Both the position numbers and the translations under genes were made by a program. A stretch of DNA of 64,000 nucleotides, from positions 2,356,001-2,420,000 of the forward strand of contig NC_018398.1 of assembly GCF_000208865.1 (NCBI RefSeq), given 5' to 3'. This DNA is from Neospora caninum Liverpool (taxonomy: Eukaryota > Apicomplexa > Conoidasida > Eucoccidiorida > Sarcocystidae). This document shows positions 37,501 through 48,100 of this stretch, piece after piece (the stretch's first letter is position 1; every line of letters begins with the position of its first letter). The notes under the pieces were generated by a model. It was not told where the DNA came from. It did no database searches and saw only the letters and a list, made by a program, of their open reading frames with translations.

Positions 37501-40500
37501 GGGAGAGGCATGCGCCCATGCCAGAGCAGGAAGAAAGAGGGAAACGACGAAGAGTCAATGAGTTCTGTTCGTTGTCGTCATTTGGGTTTCGCCACTGTTG
37601 TCAGCCTTTCTACGTCGAGCCTGTGTCGCGTGAAAGGTACTGACCAAACGAAAGAGGAAGCACACGGGAGATAAGGCATGAGAATCGCCTCTCCTCTTTC
37701 GTTCTTCTGGTGTCTTCTTTCTCTTGGAGAGAGTCTCCGTTTTAATGGGGAGGACGCAATAGAGGCGTGGTGCCGAGCGCCTTTTCTTCTTCTCTCTGGG
37801 ATGACAGCAGCGTCATATTCGAACGGGGGGATCCTGTTGAAAGCCGAAGGCATCTGTTTGTGCTTTTTCTTCGCGGACAGCTACCACAGGAGCAGAAGCG
37901 ACCGTTTTCTCCCTCCTTTTCTTCTTTTTTCTCTGCTTGTTGGCTCTTTCTGCTCTGTGGTTTGCTGTCTCTCTCTCGTGCGTGGGCGCTGCGCCTTCCT
38001 CGGAATGAAGAACGCACAGAGTCTCTCCCCTCGCTGGCGCCCTTGCCGGTGCATTTTGTGCCTTCCGCTTTGTCTACAAAGAGAGAGAACCTTCGTTGTC
38101 TGTGACGCTTCAGCCCCGTAGAGCCTCGCCATGGCCTTCTTCTCAACACTTGAGAACGGCCAGAGGCGACGTGTCAAGTAGCCGCAATCTCAGAAGACTG
38201 GTTAACTGAAGCGCAGCAGAGAGAACTGCGGTAGGCGGGGCGAGGCAGGGGTTCACTGGCGCTCTGGCCGTTTGCAGGCCGACGACGCACAGACCGAGAA
38301 GCGTAGAAGAAGGCATATCGTGAGATAGAGCGATGGGGACAAGCAAGGACTGGGACGGAAAACAGGGGAAAGGAACAGGGCGGATGAGGGAGCACGCGAC
38401 AGAAGCACGATTGGCCAGAGTTGCGTGCGTGCAGCGTGAAGGGGAGGATACGTGTTTCACTGGACGAATACGCAACACACCGAAAGACGACCGTATCAAG
38501 GACATCAAGACACTCGCCCCCGTGACGCGAGGGCTGTTCCGCAGGATTGAAGAACCAGCTGAGTGACTCGCTGCATGCAACTGCGTTGCTTTGATGTGTT
38601 TTCAAGTTCCGTCAGAAGCTGGCTCTTGAAATCGACGTGTGCAGTGTGTTTCTCCGCAGCCAACGCATTTGTTCCCTCACTTCTGTGTCCCCTATCTGTC
38701 TTCTGTCTCCTTCCTTTCTTCCGCCTTCTTCTCTCACTTCTCCTCGCTCCCTGGCCTTCTGCCTTCTTGCACCAGCAGGCGGCCGGCGACAAACTGTGCA
38801 GAGGCATCGACTCCAGCTTGCCGTTCGCCTGTGGAAATGAGGCCGAAGCAGAAAGCGGAACTTCGAGATGCTGCGCTCAAGCACGAGGAAGAGATCGAGG
38901 AGAGGAAGGGCGATCTGCGGAGAATGCGGGTCACGTGTGTGGTTCTGCGCCGCCGGCATGCTCTCCACTTTCTTCTTTGCCGGAGGCACCATCACTCACA
39001 GCTCCCGCAGGATCTGTCTGCCATTCTCAGCCTTTTTTACCGTCTTCTGTTTCCTCCGGTCGTGCCGCACCGGAGTCGCTTCTCTCGCCGCCAGTCGACG
39101 ACGCTCCTAAGCAGGCCGGCGTGTGTGGCTCAGTGTGTGTTGATAAAGATTCAGGAAAGTGTTGCGAGGAGGACCCTGGTTCTGGAAGGAGGCAAGAGAC
39201 CAGCCTCGAATCTTTTTCCTCTTCTTGCTCGGCATCCTCTGCCCCCGCGCTTGCTTCCGCTCGCGCGTTCCTCCCCCCTTCTCCTGATCCGAAGGAGGCA
39301 CGCGGTGGGGCGAACGACGGAGCAGAGAGATCCGCAGAATCCAAGAGCGAGCGGAGGAAAGCTGCAGCGTCTCTTTCTTCTCGTGCTTCGATCTTCACCC
39401 CTTTCGCGTCTTCTGCGCCTGCCTCCATTCCCCGCCTGTCTCTCTGTCCAGCCGCCTCAAGCGCGCAGGGCGAAAGAGCACCAGCAGGCGCAGAACAGGC
39501 ACTTGGAGGAAACGGAGAGGCTACAACCGAAGAAGGGAAGAAGCAAGACAGCGCTTCGCCTCCTCGTCTGGGCGTCAAAACGCCCTCGACTTTGGTCGCA
39601 AGGGAGGGCCCTGTGTCGCTTCCGCTGGAGGTTCCGAAAAGACAGAATCCGCGCGAAGGCAAAGTCGTGTCGGCTACCGCCGAGAGGCAAGGACGAGTGG
39701 AGGGAGAGAGAGAAGCGAGAAGCCCCGCGGAAAGGAAAGGGAGTCGACTCGTCTGCGGTGAGTCGGAGACACCCGGCGCAGCTTCGCCGGCGCACCCCCG
39801 CCCCGGCTCAGCTCGCAAGCCTCGAGACCGGGAAGGCGACGAGAGCAGGGAGTCTCTGCCTGTTCTTGTGGCATCTTCCTCCCAGGAGACACTTTCTTCT
39901 TTGTCTGGTGAGGCTGAAGCGCGCCAGGAAACCGGCCAGAAGTTCGAGAAAGCGGAGACAGGATCCGAAGCGCGGAGACCAGCAGAGGCGCCGGCGACCG
40001 CGACGAGCAAACACGGGGTCAGAGAAGAGGAAAATGCGGAGTATGAAGACGCTGGACGAAAAGAGAGGGCAAACGGAATGTCGGGAGAAGAGAAAGGAGA
40101 GGAAACCCGTGCCATGGATCCAGGGAAAACTCCAACGCGAGGCGAACCCACAGATACAGCAGACGAAGAGGACGGAGACAAAGGGGGACGAGAGGAAGAG
40201 AGACGCGGAGAGGAGTGGGTTTTGGATTTGGAGCCTCGACCACTCGACAGGCAAGAATTGACAAACTTGGCGAGAGACAAGGAAAGCAAGGAAGACAATA
40301 TGGGCACAGGTTTACACGTGGGGGCGCTGACTCCGAGCCTTCCCGTTCCGCCAGCGCGGTGTGACAAGGAAAGCTGCCTATGTGAAGCAGTTCCAGGCGA
40401 GGCACAGACGCCGACCGAAAGTGAAACGGAGTCGGAAGGCGGCCAAGCAGACGCACCAGACCTTGAAAGGAAGGAGGAAAATCAGGTTGGAGGAAAGCCT

Positions 40501-42936
40501 TCGCGAAATCATGGCGAAGGGACGTCTTCAAAATCTGCTTGCTTTGCGCGCCCGTCCCCTCTTTCGCCCCCTTCCTCGCGGCTCGCGTCGCCTCCTCTTC
40601 CTTTTCTCTTCTGCCAGGCTTTCGCTGAGAAGGTCCAGTCGCCGATGCAGGGCTGTTCACCGGTGTCGCGTCTCTTTCCTCGATCCCCTGCTTCTCCCTC
40701 TCTCTCTCTTTGCCGCTCCGAAGACTCCGAGGAGAACGTGGAGGCGTCGCGGTCTTCTGCATCCTCTCCTTGCGGGTCTTCTCTCTCCGGGGAGGCGGAG
40801 CGAACGCGAGAAGAGAGAAAAGACTTCGGCACTGTGCCTCCTTTCCAGGCTGGTGTCTATGTACCTTTGATTAGGGTGTCTCCCGCCTTGGAGGCCTCTT
40901 CTCTCTCGTCCTCTTTCCTTGAACCATCTGGCCAGCACGCGAGCACCGAGCGAAGAACAGACACCCGAGACTCCTCCAAAGTGTCCTCGCTTTCTTCTGC
41001 GTGTCGCCTCTCTCCACGTTTCTGCGAATCGCGTCGCGAGTCGTCTCTCTCTTCATCATGTAGCCCTTTTTCGCCGGCGCCTGTGCCTCTGTCTCCTCGC
41101 AGTCGCATCTCTTCGCTCCGCCTTTCTCTCCCTCGATCGCTCTCTCCGCAATCTTCTTGTCGAGGCTCCTCTTCTTTGCTGTCGTTTCGTCTGTCTTCGC
41201 GCCGGTCGAGCTCGCCGGCGCCGGCCCTGGCTTCTTGCGGCCCCGACTCGTCTCGATCTCGCACCGCCGAGCGCCCGCCGTGGGGATCGAACCTCGGCTT
41301 AAATTCGAAGACGCGCTCTGCTCGCCAAGGCCGCGACGACTCCCTGTACAGGCTTTCCCTGAGCGAGTCAGGCAAAGAAATATGCAGGAGGTGCGACGCA
41401 TGTCCCTTCGTGTTCCTTCAGCGCGAGCAGGAGGAACTGCAGAGACTGCAGTCGCTCCTTCAGGCTCGGAAACGCGGCGAGGCAGCCAGAGGCGGAACTG
41501 AAACCGACGGTCCCGGCCGAGAAGGTTCGCCCTTTTTTCCAAAAACCAGAAACGAGGAAAGTCGCGCTGTCTCTCCGGAGAGCGGACACGAGAGACGCGA
41601 AGCATCCCTGGCGGTTTCACGCCTCAGTCTCGGTCTGATGTGTCAGCCAATGGCGACGGTGTTGACAAGGCAAAAATTGCGAGATGCCGACTTGCCCTCG
41701 CGGGCGTCATTAAGGAAGGCCTCTTCGGCTTCTTCCTGTTCTGCGCGATCGTCTCTCTCCTGTTCGTCATCTGGTTTCTGGCGAGAAGACAGCCCTGACG
41801 CGTTGCAGCCCACCAAGAAGACTGTTCGCAGTCTCCCCCTCGACAGGTTGCGTCCATCTCCCTCCCCCTCTGCAAGCTCTCGCTCTGCTTCCATCTCGCC
41901 TCGGTGTCCACTCAAGAGCCTCACGGCGCGGTCGTCTTGCTGCCGCTCGCCTCCGTCTCGGCTGCTCTCGAGAACCTCTGGGCACCGCGCCTCTTTAACT
42001 TTCGTGTCGCCGGCCTTAACCGCCAGATTAGTCGCCTCTGCGCGATGTGACCGGTCGAAGCGGTACCGAAAACTCGCCGCCAGCATCGCAAAGCGCTGCG
42101 TGCTCTCTCCCGACGAAGCGCGCTTCCTGACTTTTCTCGTTCAACAGCGCCAGCGGGAACTGTGGGATGAACTGCCGAGGAGCGGGGAAATCTCTGCGCG
42201 AGGAGCCGAGGAGACGGCGAACCGGAAGGGAGAAGGCGAAGGCGGCCGCAGGCAGGTCGGAGAAGCGGCGGCAACGGACGAAACCGAGACGCCGAAAGAG
42301 AGGAAAGCCGTAAGTTCTGGGGGTGTCGAGGGAGTTCTTGGGGCAGAGAAGCGGGCGGAGGACGTCCGAGAAAAGGTCCGGGAGAAACGCGAAACTCTGG
42401 CAAGCGCTAAGGATGCGAGACCGTCTCTGGAAAAAGCACGGAAAGGAAAAGGAGAGGCTTCGAACCGCTCTGTCGCCACGCGAAGGGAGAGAGACAGTCT
42501 CCGTCGACACTCGAGAAGCTCCAGAGGTGCGCTTCGCACAGCTTCTGTCGGAGGCTGCTCTTCTCGGGCCCCTGTCGCCGCCCCCGAACCTCGCCGGTGG
42601 GTCAGCGTGGATAAAAGCAGAGGCAAAGAAAAGCGCGAGCAGAGAGGGATCAAGACTCTGCCGGCGTGGAAGCGACCTCCGTCGCTTTTGCCGCGCTCCT
42701 GCAAAGGCGCCTGGTGCGGCGCCTCCAGTGCGGCGTCTGCTGTTGCGCAGCTCAGAGACTGCTCGCACAGACCCGAGAGGGAAGACAAACGAGGCGGAAA
42801 TCGTCGGGAAGACGTGGCAGGCAGGAGCGGCCCCACACGGCGTAGACAGGACACCACCAGGCAGGAGAGAGAGGAAGAGAGGATGCAAAGCGCAGAAGCG
42901 ACAGCTGGGAGGACGAGGAAGTTACTGGATACATGA
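25568..42936 (+). CDS. Giant Ser-rich coiled-coil protein (probably 5 exons, about 4,860 aa)
   Basis: Exon model: 25568-30541, 31048-33608, 34219-36013, 36139-37227 and 38776-42936. All phases agree. The start is the first ATG (CACCATGTCC). I recognise no enzymatic domain. Residues 1-1150 are Ser/Arg/Pro-rich. A coiled coil spans about 1190-1275, followed by a Ser/Cys run at about 1311-1398. The main coiled coil is 1424-1634 (EEEYEAETRNYQARIEELQ and on). A shorter one is at 3046-3110, ending ARKNRQLRE at a splice site. Exon 5 carries CRRCDACPF followed by a heptad-like REQEELQRLQSLLQ (41380-41470), and a basic helical segment near 42055-42170. Such coiled-coil scaffolds are typical of centrosome, cytoskeleton or pellicle proteins, but that is only inference. 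Exons 1-4 are solid. The link to exon 5 rests on an excellent acceptor (38774-38775) and matching phase across a 1.5-kb intron. The 3' end is ambiguous (see findings). Confidence 0.65.
29500..29760 (+). repeat. Ser/Cys-coding TCT/TGT/TCC triplet repeat
   Basis: Some 85 codons of almost pure Ser and Cys lie inside exon 1 of the giant gene, built from TCTTC, TTGTTC and CCTC blocks. The DNA is a polypyrimidine tract with interspersed G. A slip into the next frame would read Phe/Leu-rich; the opposite strand reads Arg/Gly-rich. Smaller Ser-coding tracts of the same type recur at 33181-33240 and 34644-34741 in the same gene. Confidence 0.85.
32466..32479. repeat. Dispersed palindrome copy, GGTGTCTGTACACC
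   Basis: A copy with two mismatches from a perfect palindrome, inside exon 2 of the giant gene. It lies 40 bases upstream of the next copy. Confidence 0.6.
32506..32519. repeat. Dispersed palindrome copy, GGTGTACATACACC (encodes SGVHTPQ)
   Basis: This copy is in frame in exon 2 of the giant gene and is read as Ser-Gly-Val-His-Thr-Pro-Gln. It is followed by GCAGGCT. Confidence 0.75.
37228..38775 (+). other. Long probable intron of the giant coiled-coil gene
   Basis: Exon 4 ends TCG|GTAAGC at 37227. The next convincing acceptor is at 38774-38775, after a 70-base pyrimidine tract. The intron is about 1.5 kb, three times the length of the others in this gene. If the donor is not used, exon 4 could instead run to a stop at 37368 and end a separate gene. 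I see no coding exon inside the interval. Confidence 0.5.
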
Positions 42937-45157
42937 GGTGCGGGCACTGAGGAAGGGACGAGAAATGTGCAGAAGGTAGCTGGCCTCGGTGAGAAGTTGA
43001 TCCGGCAAGCTTCTCGAAGAGAGGAAGCGCCCTCTAGTTCGGAACAGCGGCTAAAGAAGAGGGCCTAGGAGATGGGAAAAGCAAAGGAGACGCGAGAGCA
43101 CAGGCGCAGCAACTCGAGGAGAAACGAGAACAAGAACCGCTGTCAAAACGCTTCCACTGGACCGATGGGAGAGATGCAATCAGCCTGTCGCCGTTGAACT
43201 CGATAAGCCCGAGTTTCTTTTTTGGGGTGTCTCTCCTGAGTTTCTTCGTGAACATTCAGCGACCACAGTGTCTCCGCCTGCTGCCTTTTCTCTGACTTGT
43301 TTTGCTTCTGTTGCTCTTTCGTCGATACGTTTTCAGACTCTCTCCGCTCCCAGAGCGTCTTCGTTGCTTCTGGTTCCCGAGCCTCTTGTGCCTCTTTGAA
43401 ACAGCCTTTTTTCTCGCTTTTTTGAACCTAGATAAATATTCTGAAAAAGAACAGGTCTTCCGTCTCGCAGCAAGAGAGACCAGATGCAAGCGAACCGTTG
43501 TGTCAAAAAGCGGCGTGCAGATGCAGGCATGAGAGCGATTTTCGCATCCTTCTGCATGTTAACACTTATATCGAGGAATGACCTTAGACACCAATCGAGG
43601 CCTGTAAACTGCCTGGATTCGCTAGACCATTTCCCCGCCTTGTCTCCTTTTTCTCCTAAACGGCCCGAGAGTCCTCTTAGTCACACTGAGAGAATTCTCT
43701 GGATCCGCCCTCAGTTCGTGAAACGAGACTTTATCTACATATATATATATATATATATATATGTACATATATATAAAAATATGTATGTATATATATCCGG
43801 GGATGAAACTACGCGTGTTATGTCTGTATAGATACACATAGATATGTGCATGGATGTATATGCGTATGCATATATATATATATAAACGGTTTATTGCATG
43901 CGTGGTCAACACATTTCACGTTCCTATGATCCACAATCTGTCTAACAGGTTTCTCTACGTTTCTGCCTGCGGCCCCCCCTATTCTCAGGCTCTTTCTTCT
44001 GCTGTCGCAGCTTTGTGTGTGCCTCTTTTTCTTGAACTGGCGTGAGAAAACGAAAGAGGAAAAGCGAGATATCAGCGGGGCTGCTGAGCGGCGAAGCAAG
44101 CGCCTAGGCCCCGTGAGTCTGCGGTCGGTCTGAATTCCCTGTCTCTTGACTGTGTTTCCGTGCATGCTTCTGTTTCTCTGCACCGGTTGGCGATTCGAGG
44201 GGGAGAATTTTTGATCTGCATCTCGGCAGTGAATTCTGTCCCCCGAAGACTGTCGAAAACTTGTAGGGTTTGGTGCGAAGCACGGAGGCATCCTGCCAAA
44301 TAACGTCTGTTTCCGTGGAAACCGGTCAAGGAATAGCCATGGCGAGCGTGCAGATGGTTCGAAATTTATCCACAGGCCTCTCTGCACACAGTTGCGCGAA
44401 CGTCAATCCGTTTGCACGTCACGCATATCTCGATAACTTCTTGGTGAAATCCCGTTCCTGCTCTCTACGCGTGGCGCCTGAGCTGAGAACGGTCTAAAGC
44501 GGAAACGCGAACCCCACGCACAAGTTGAGATGGGAAAACCGGAGAGGAAGAGGCAGGCGCCGCTCAGCCACGCATTCCCTTCTCTCTGCTGTGTCCATAC
44601 ACTGTTGGAAGGTGGGGGGAGAACACATTGAAGGCCAGGAGGAAAAGGCGAGACGGGAAAGATGAGAAGCAAAGACAAGTTGAGGAAAAACGCGCTGGCA
44701 GATCCCCGAGATTGAGACGATTCTCCACGAACACAAGAGCGTCACTTGGGAAGGCGCCGGACCCGAGAAGCGCTGTGAGGAGCGTCGGAGCACAAGCGCG
44801 GCGAAGCACCAAGAGACGCACGAGCTAGGGTACGGACGGGCAGACAGGTGGAAGCACGGAGAGACAGCGAGACGCTAAGCAGGAGAAAAGACCAGACGCG
44901 ACTTTCTGTGTCGTTCCCGATGCCGTTCGCCCAGCGGTCGCTGGAGACCGAGCCCCGTGGGAGCACGGGAAGATGTCGAAACGCGTTTCCTCTGCAGTGC
45001 GATCTTTCTCCCACTTTGCTTCGCGGACACTTCCACGACACTTGAAGCTCCGCGCGGAAAAGGGGACTTGCACACGCCGACTTCGAAGAGCAACGCTGAG
45101 GAGAGAGGGAAAGGATCCAGCTGAAAAGGAATGCCGACACTTTTCGTCGCGCACCTT
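42937..45157. other. Intergenic region between convergent genes
   Basis: The 3' flanks of the giant gene (+) and the CCCH gene (-) meet here. I see no coding exon. The main content is an AT-rich zone, 43739-43885, with (AT)12 and TATG/TATA repeats. Confidence 0.5.
43739..43762. repeat. (AT)12 microsatellite
   Basis: An alternating AT run, followed by GTACATATATATAAAAATATGTATG-type sequence up to 43796 and another short TA run at 43868-43884. Confidence 0.9.
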
Positions 45158-48100
45158 CTAGTCTTCGTACTGAACGGGGGCGAAGCACTGCAGAATCTGA
45201 GGCATGTGAGGCTGTTGAAGTCGGAGCACGGAGATCATGTCCAAATAGGACAGGTCCGGTTGAGGGACGGGAGAACAGACTTTTTCATCGCCGTGGAAAT
45301 CTCCCTGCCGTGTCGGCCGGTCTTCGAAGCGAAAGCAGTTCGCTTCGTCTCTCGCTGACTGCTCTTCTCTGGCCGTCGCCAGGTGAATGCCATTCGGTAG
45401 TTTCTCGAGCTGTCCAGACACCCTGCTTGTCTCTTCCTCCCCAAGCACTTGCGCCCTGTGAAAGTCTGCAGTGTCTCCTCGGAGGCTCCGCGCGTCGGCC
45501 TGTCCGGCCTGGTCGAACGAGGCGTTTCCGTCCCCAGTCCTCGCCGAGGCCGCTGGAGCGCAATTCCGTTCTTTGTCTCGTCCTTCCCGCTCGGTCTGGG
45601 AGAGCAAACATCTCTCGGGCTCTGCCGTGCACCAGGAAGCGCGTTTCCTGGGCAGCGCCTTCGCGGGCAAACGCATCCCTGTGGGAGGGTGCGACCTGTC
45701 TCTCTCGCCTTCGCGGCGATCCATAGACAGCTGGGGTGTATGTACACCGGAAGAACGCCCCGCGTTGCACGCGTCCTTGGATTCTGGCCCCCAGAAGTCT
45801 GTCTTTCGCGCGCTCCCGGGGTGGCAGTCTTCAGCCCCGCCCTCCGCGGGGCCTTGGGAGACGAGGAGGCTCGGAAGACGCAGCGAGGAACGGTGCAGTG
45901 GAGGCGCCAAGGACGAAGCAGAAGCAGACGGTTCTCTCTCCCCCTCTCCGGCCGGAGATGCGTCTGTTTCTCCGAGCGAAGCGCCTGGTCTTGGCGAAGA
46001 ACTCGCCGGGCCGCGAGCGCCGCCAGCGAACGCGTCTTCCGCGTGTGCACAGCCGTCGGGGGGGAACTCGTTGAGGAAAGGAGACGATAGAGGTTCCGGA
46101 GGGAACTCTGGCGGCGCCGGCGGCGCGCTCGCAGCTTCTTTCGGAAGAGAGTGCAAGAAGGCCGGCGGGGCCTGGGTGGGGTACGGTTGCCCCGCGAGTG
46201 CGGGGCAACCGTAGAACGGCGGTCCGGTGGACGGAGGGAAGAAGAAGTGGGGAGGGAGAGAAGAGAGCGAGGCGGAGGACAGAGACGAGGTCAGGGAAGA
46301 AAAGTTAGGCTCGTTCTGACACAGCGAGAAGGACTGCGGGTGAGAGGGAGGAAGGTAGGACGAGAGGAGAGACGGCAGCGAGAAGGGCGCACAGGCGGGC
46401 GGCGCAGAGGGATACGCCGGAGAAGACGGATAGGCAAAGGGGTACGGGTGGCCTGGGGAGACACCGAGCGAGAGTGCACCCGCAAGAATCTGCGGAGGGT
46501 ACGGAGGCAGCGTCGAGGGAGATAACAGAGCGGCCTCGTCAGCCTCGCCGGAATTTAGGAAGGGTGGAGAGAGTGGAGGCGGCGAGGGTGCAGTGGAGAG
46601 ACAGAGCAAACTCACGGGAGGCGCTCCCGAAGACATGAGAAATGCGTTGCAAGGCGAGAGAGATTTCCAGGGAGGACAAGGCCCCGGCACAACGCCGGAA
46701 CAGGCTGCTTCCCCGTCGCCATCGACCTGCGGATTTGTCGGGTCTTCGTTTTTGAGCCGGAGAGGCGCATTAACGTCGCCTTTCCCAGGGCTGTCTGTAT
46801 GTGCGCGGGAGCGGCTGTGACGGAGAGCCGCGTGTTTGTCGCGTCCCGATTTCTCGGGGACACCCCAGCCAGGTGCGCACTTCTCGGCTTCAAACCCTAC
46901 CCCGGCTTCGCGCACGCACTCTCCGGGGACGGCTTCCTCTCGCCTGCTCAGGGGGCCTCCACGCGGCTCGACTTCTCGCCCTCGCATCTCCTCCGCCTTC
47001 GACACCCTGCGGCCGCCTACGGGAAGCAACGGGAGAGCATATGCGGCGGAGGGCGGCGAGAGAGGCGACGCGCAGCCAGGAGGGAGAGACGCCGAGGGAG
47101 AACAGGCTGGCGGCGAGGCCGCGTGGCAGGACCGGCTGGCGGAAGAGCCCGCCGAGAGGCACGCCTGGGAAGCGGTCGAGAGACGCGAGAAGGAAGTTAA
47201 CGCGGAGAGAGAAGGTGAACAGGAGGCGAACGAGGGCGAGGAAGAAGAGCACGAAGGTGACGGGGACGAGAGCGGTCTGTGAGAAACCAGAGGAGACCAA
47301 GAGGGCAAGAGAGGGATTTGCACCGGCGGCGGGGCGAGCCGAGAACTCTCCTTGCCAGCGGAAACGTCGGGACCAAGATTCCCGAAGCACACAGCCCCTC
47401 CGGGGAGGCGTGCGGGCTCTCCACTCAGGTCGCCCGTCCCCTCAGAAGCCGCGCCGTCGAGTCGCACCGCGCCAGAGGCGCCACTGTACGGGGCGGGAGA
47501 AGTCGGGGGCAGGATGCGAGTGGTTCCCGACCCGAAGCAGATCATCGGCGACGCAGGCGAGCAGGGAGAGAAGGAAGTGCGGGACGGAGAAGGAACGCCT
47601 TCGAGGGGACCTCGCGGCTGGGGAGGCGAGTTGCCAGTCACGTTCTTGCCGCCGTACAGAGGTGCGTCTGGATCGGCAGGGCTCGACGCGTGCGAAATCT
47701 TCCTTTCTTCCTTTTCCTTCTTGGAACCCGGTGAACGCGGCTGTGGGTGCACAAAGGCGGGCTGCGGATGGGTGCACGCTGTTCCTTTCGGAGACGCGCC
47801 TGGCGCCTGGAACGCGACCGAAGAGAGCACGGGGTGTCCGTACACCGCACCCTCAGCGGCTCTCGAACTCGCGTCGGGGACGAGCCCGCGCCCCGGCCTG
47901 CGCGAGGGTAGGGAGACAGCCGCCGACGGCGGCAGAGACGAAGGAAAGGACGGGAACGCAGCGAGAGGCGAGGCAGCAGACGGGGGAGGGAGAGGCGCGC
48001 GGGAAGAGGCGGAAAGATCCCCGTGGCCGCTCGGGTCTCTGCCGCAACCCAGACCCTCAGCCCTTTTCTTGCGGGGCGAAGACTGGGCCTTCTTGGAAGA

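Noticed and set aside
38639..40261. 540-codon plus-strand frame overlapping exon 5 of the giant gene
   Set aside because: Past about 38935 it becomes Arg/Leu/Ser/His-rich shadow sequence. Only its first coiled-coil-like part is kept, as a finding.
40486..40617. Possible 132-base intron (AATCAG|GTTGGA to TCTGCCAG|GC) inside exon 5 of the giant gene
   Set aside because: The frame stays open and in phase across it, and the length is a multiple of three, so sequence alone gives no reason to remove it.
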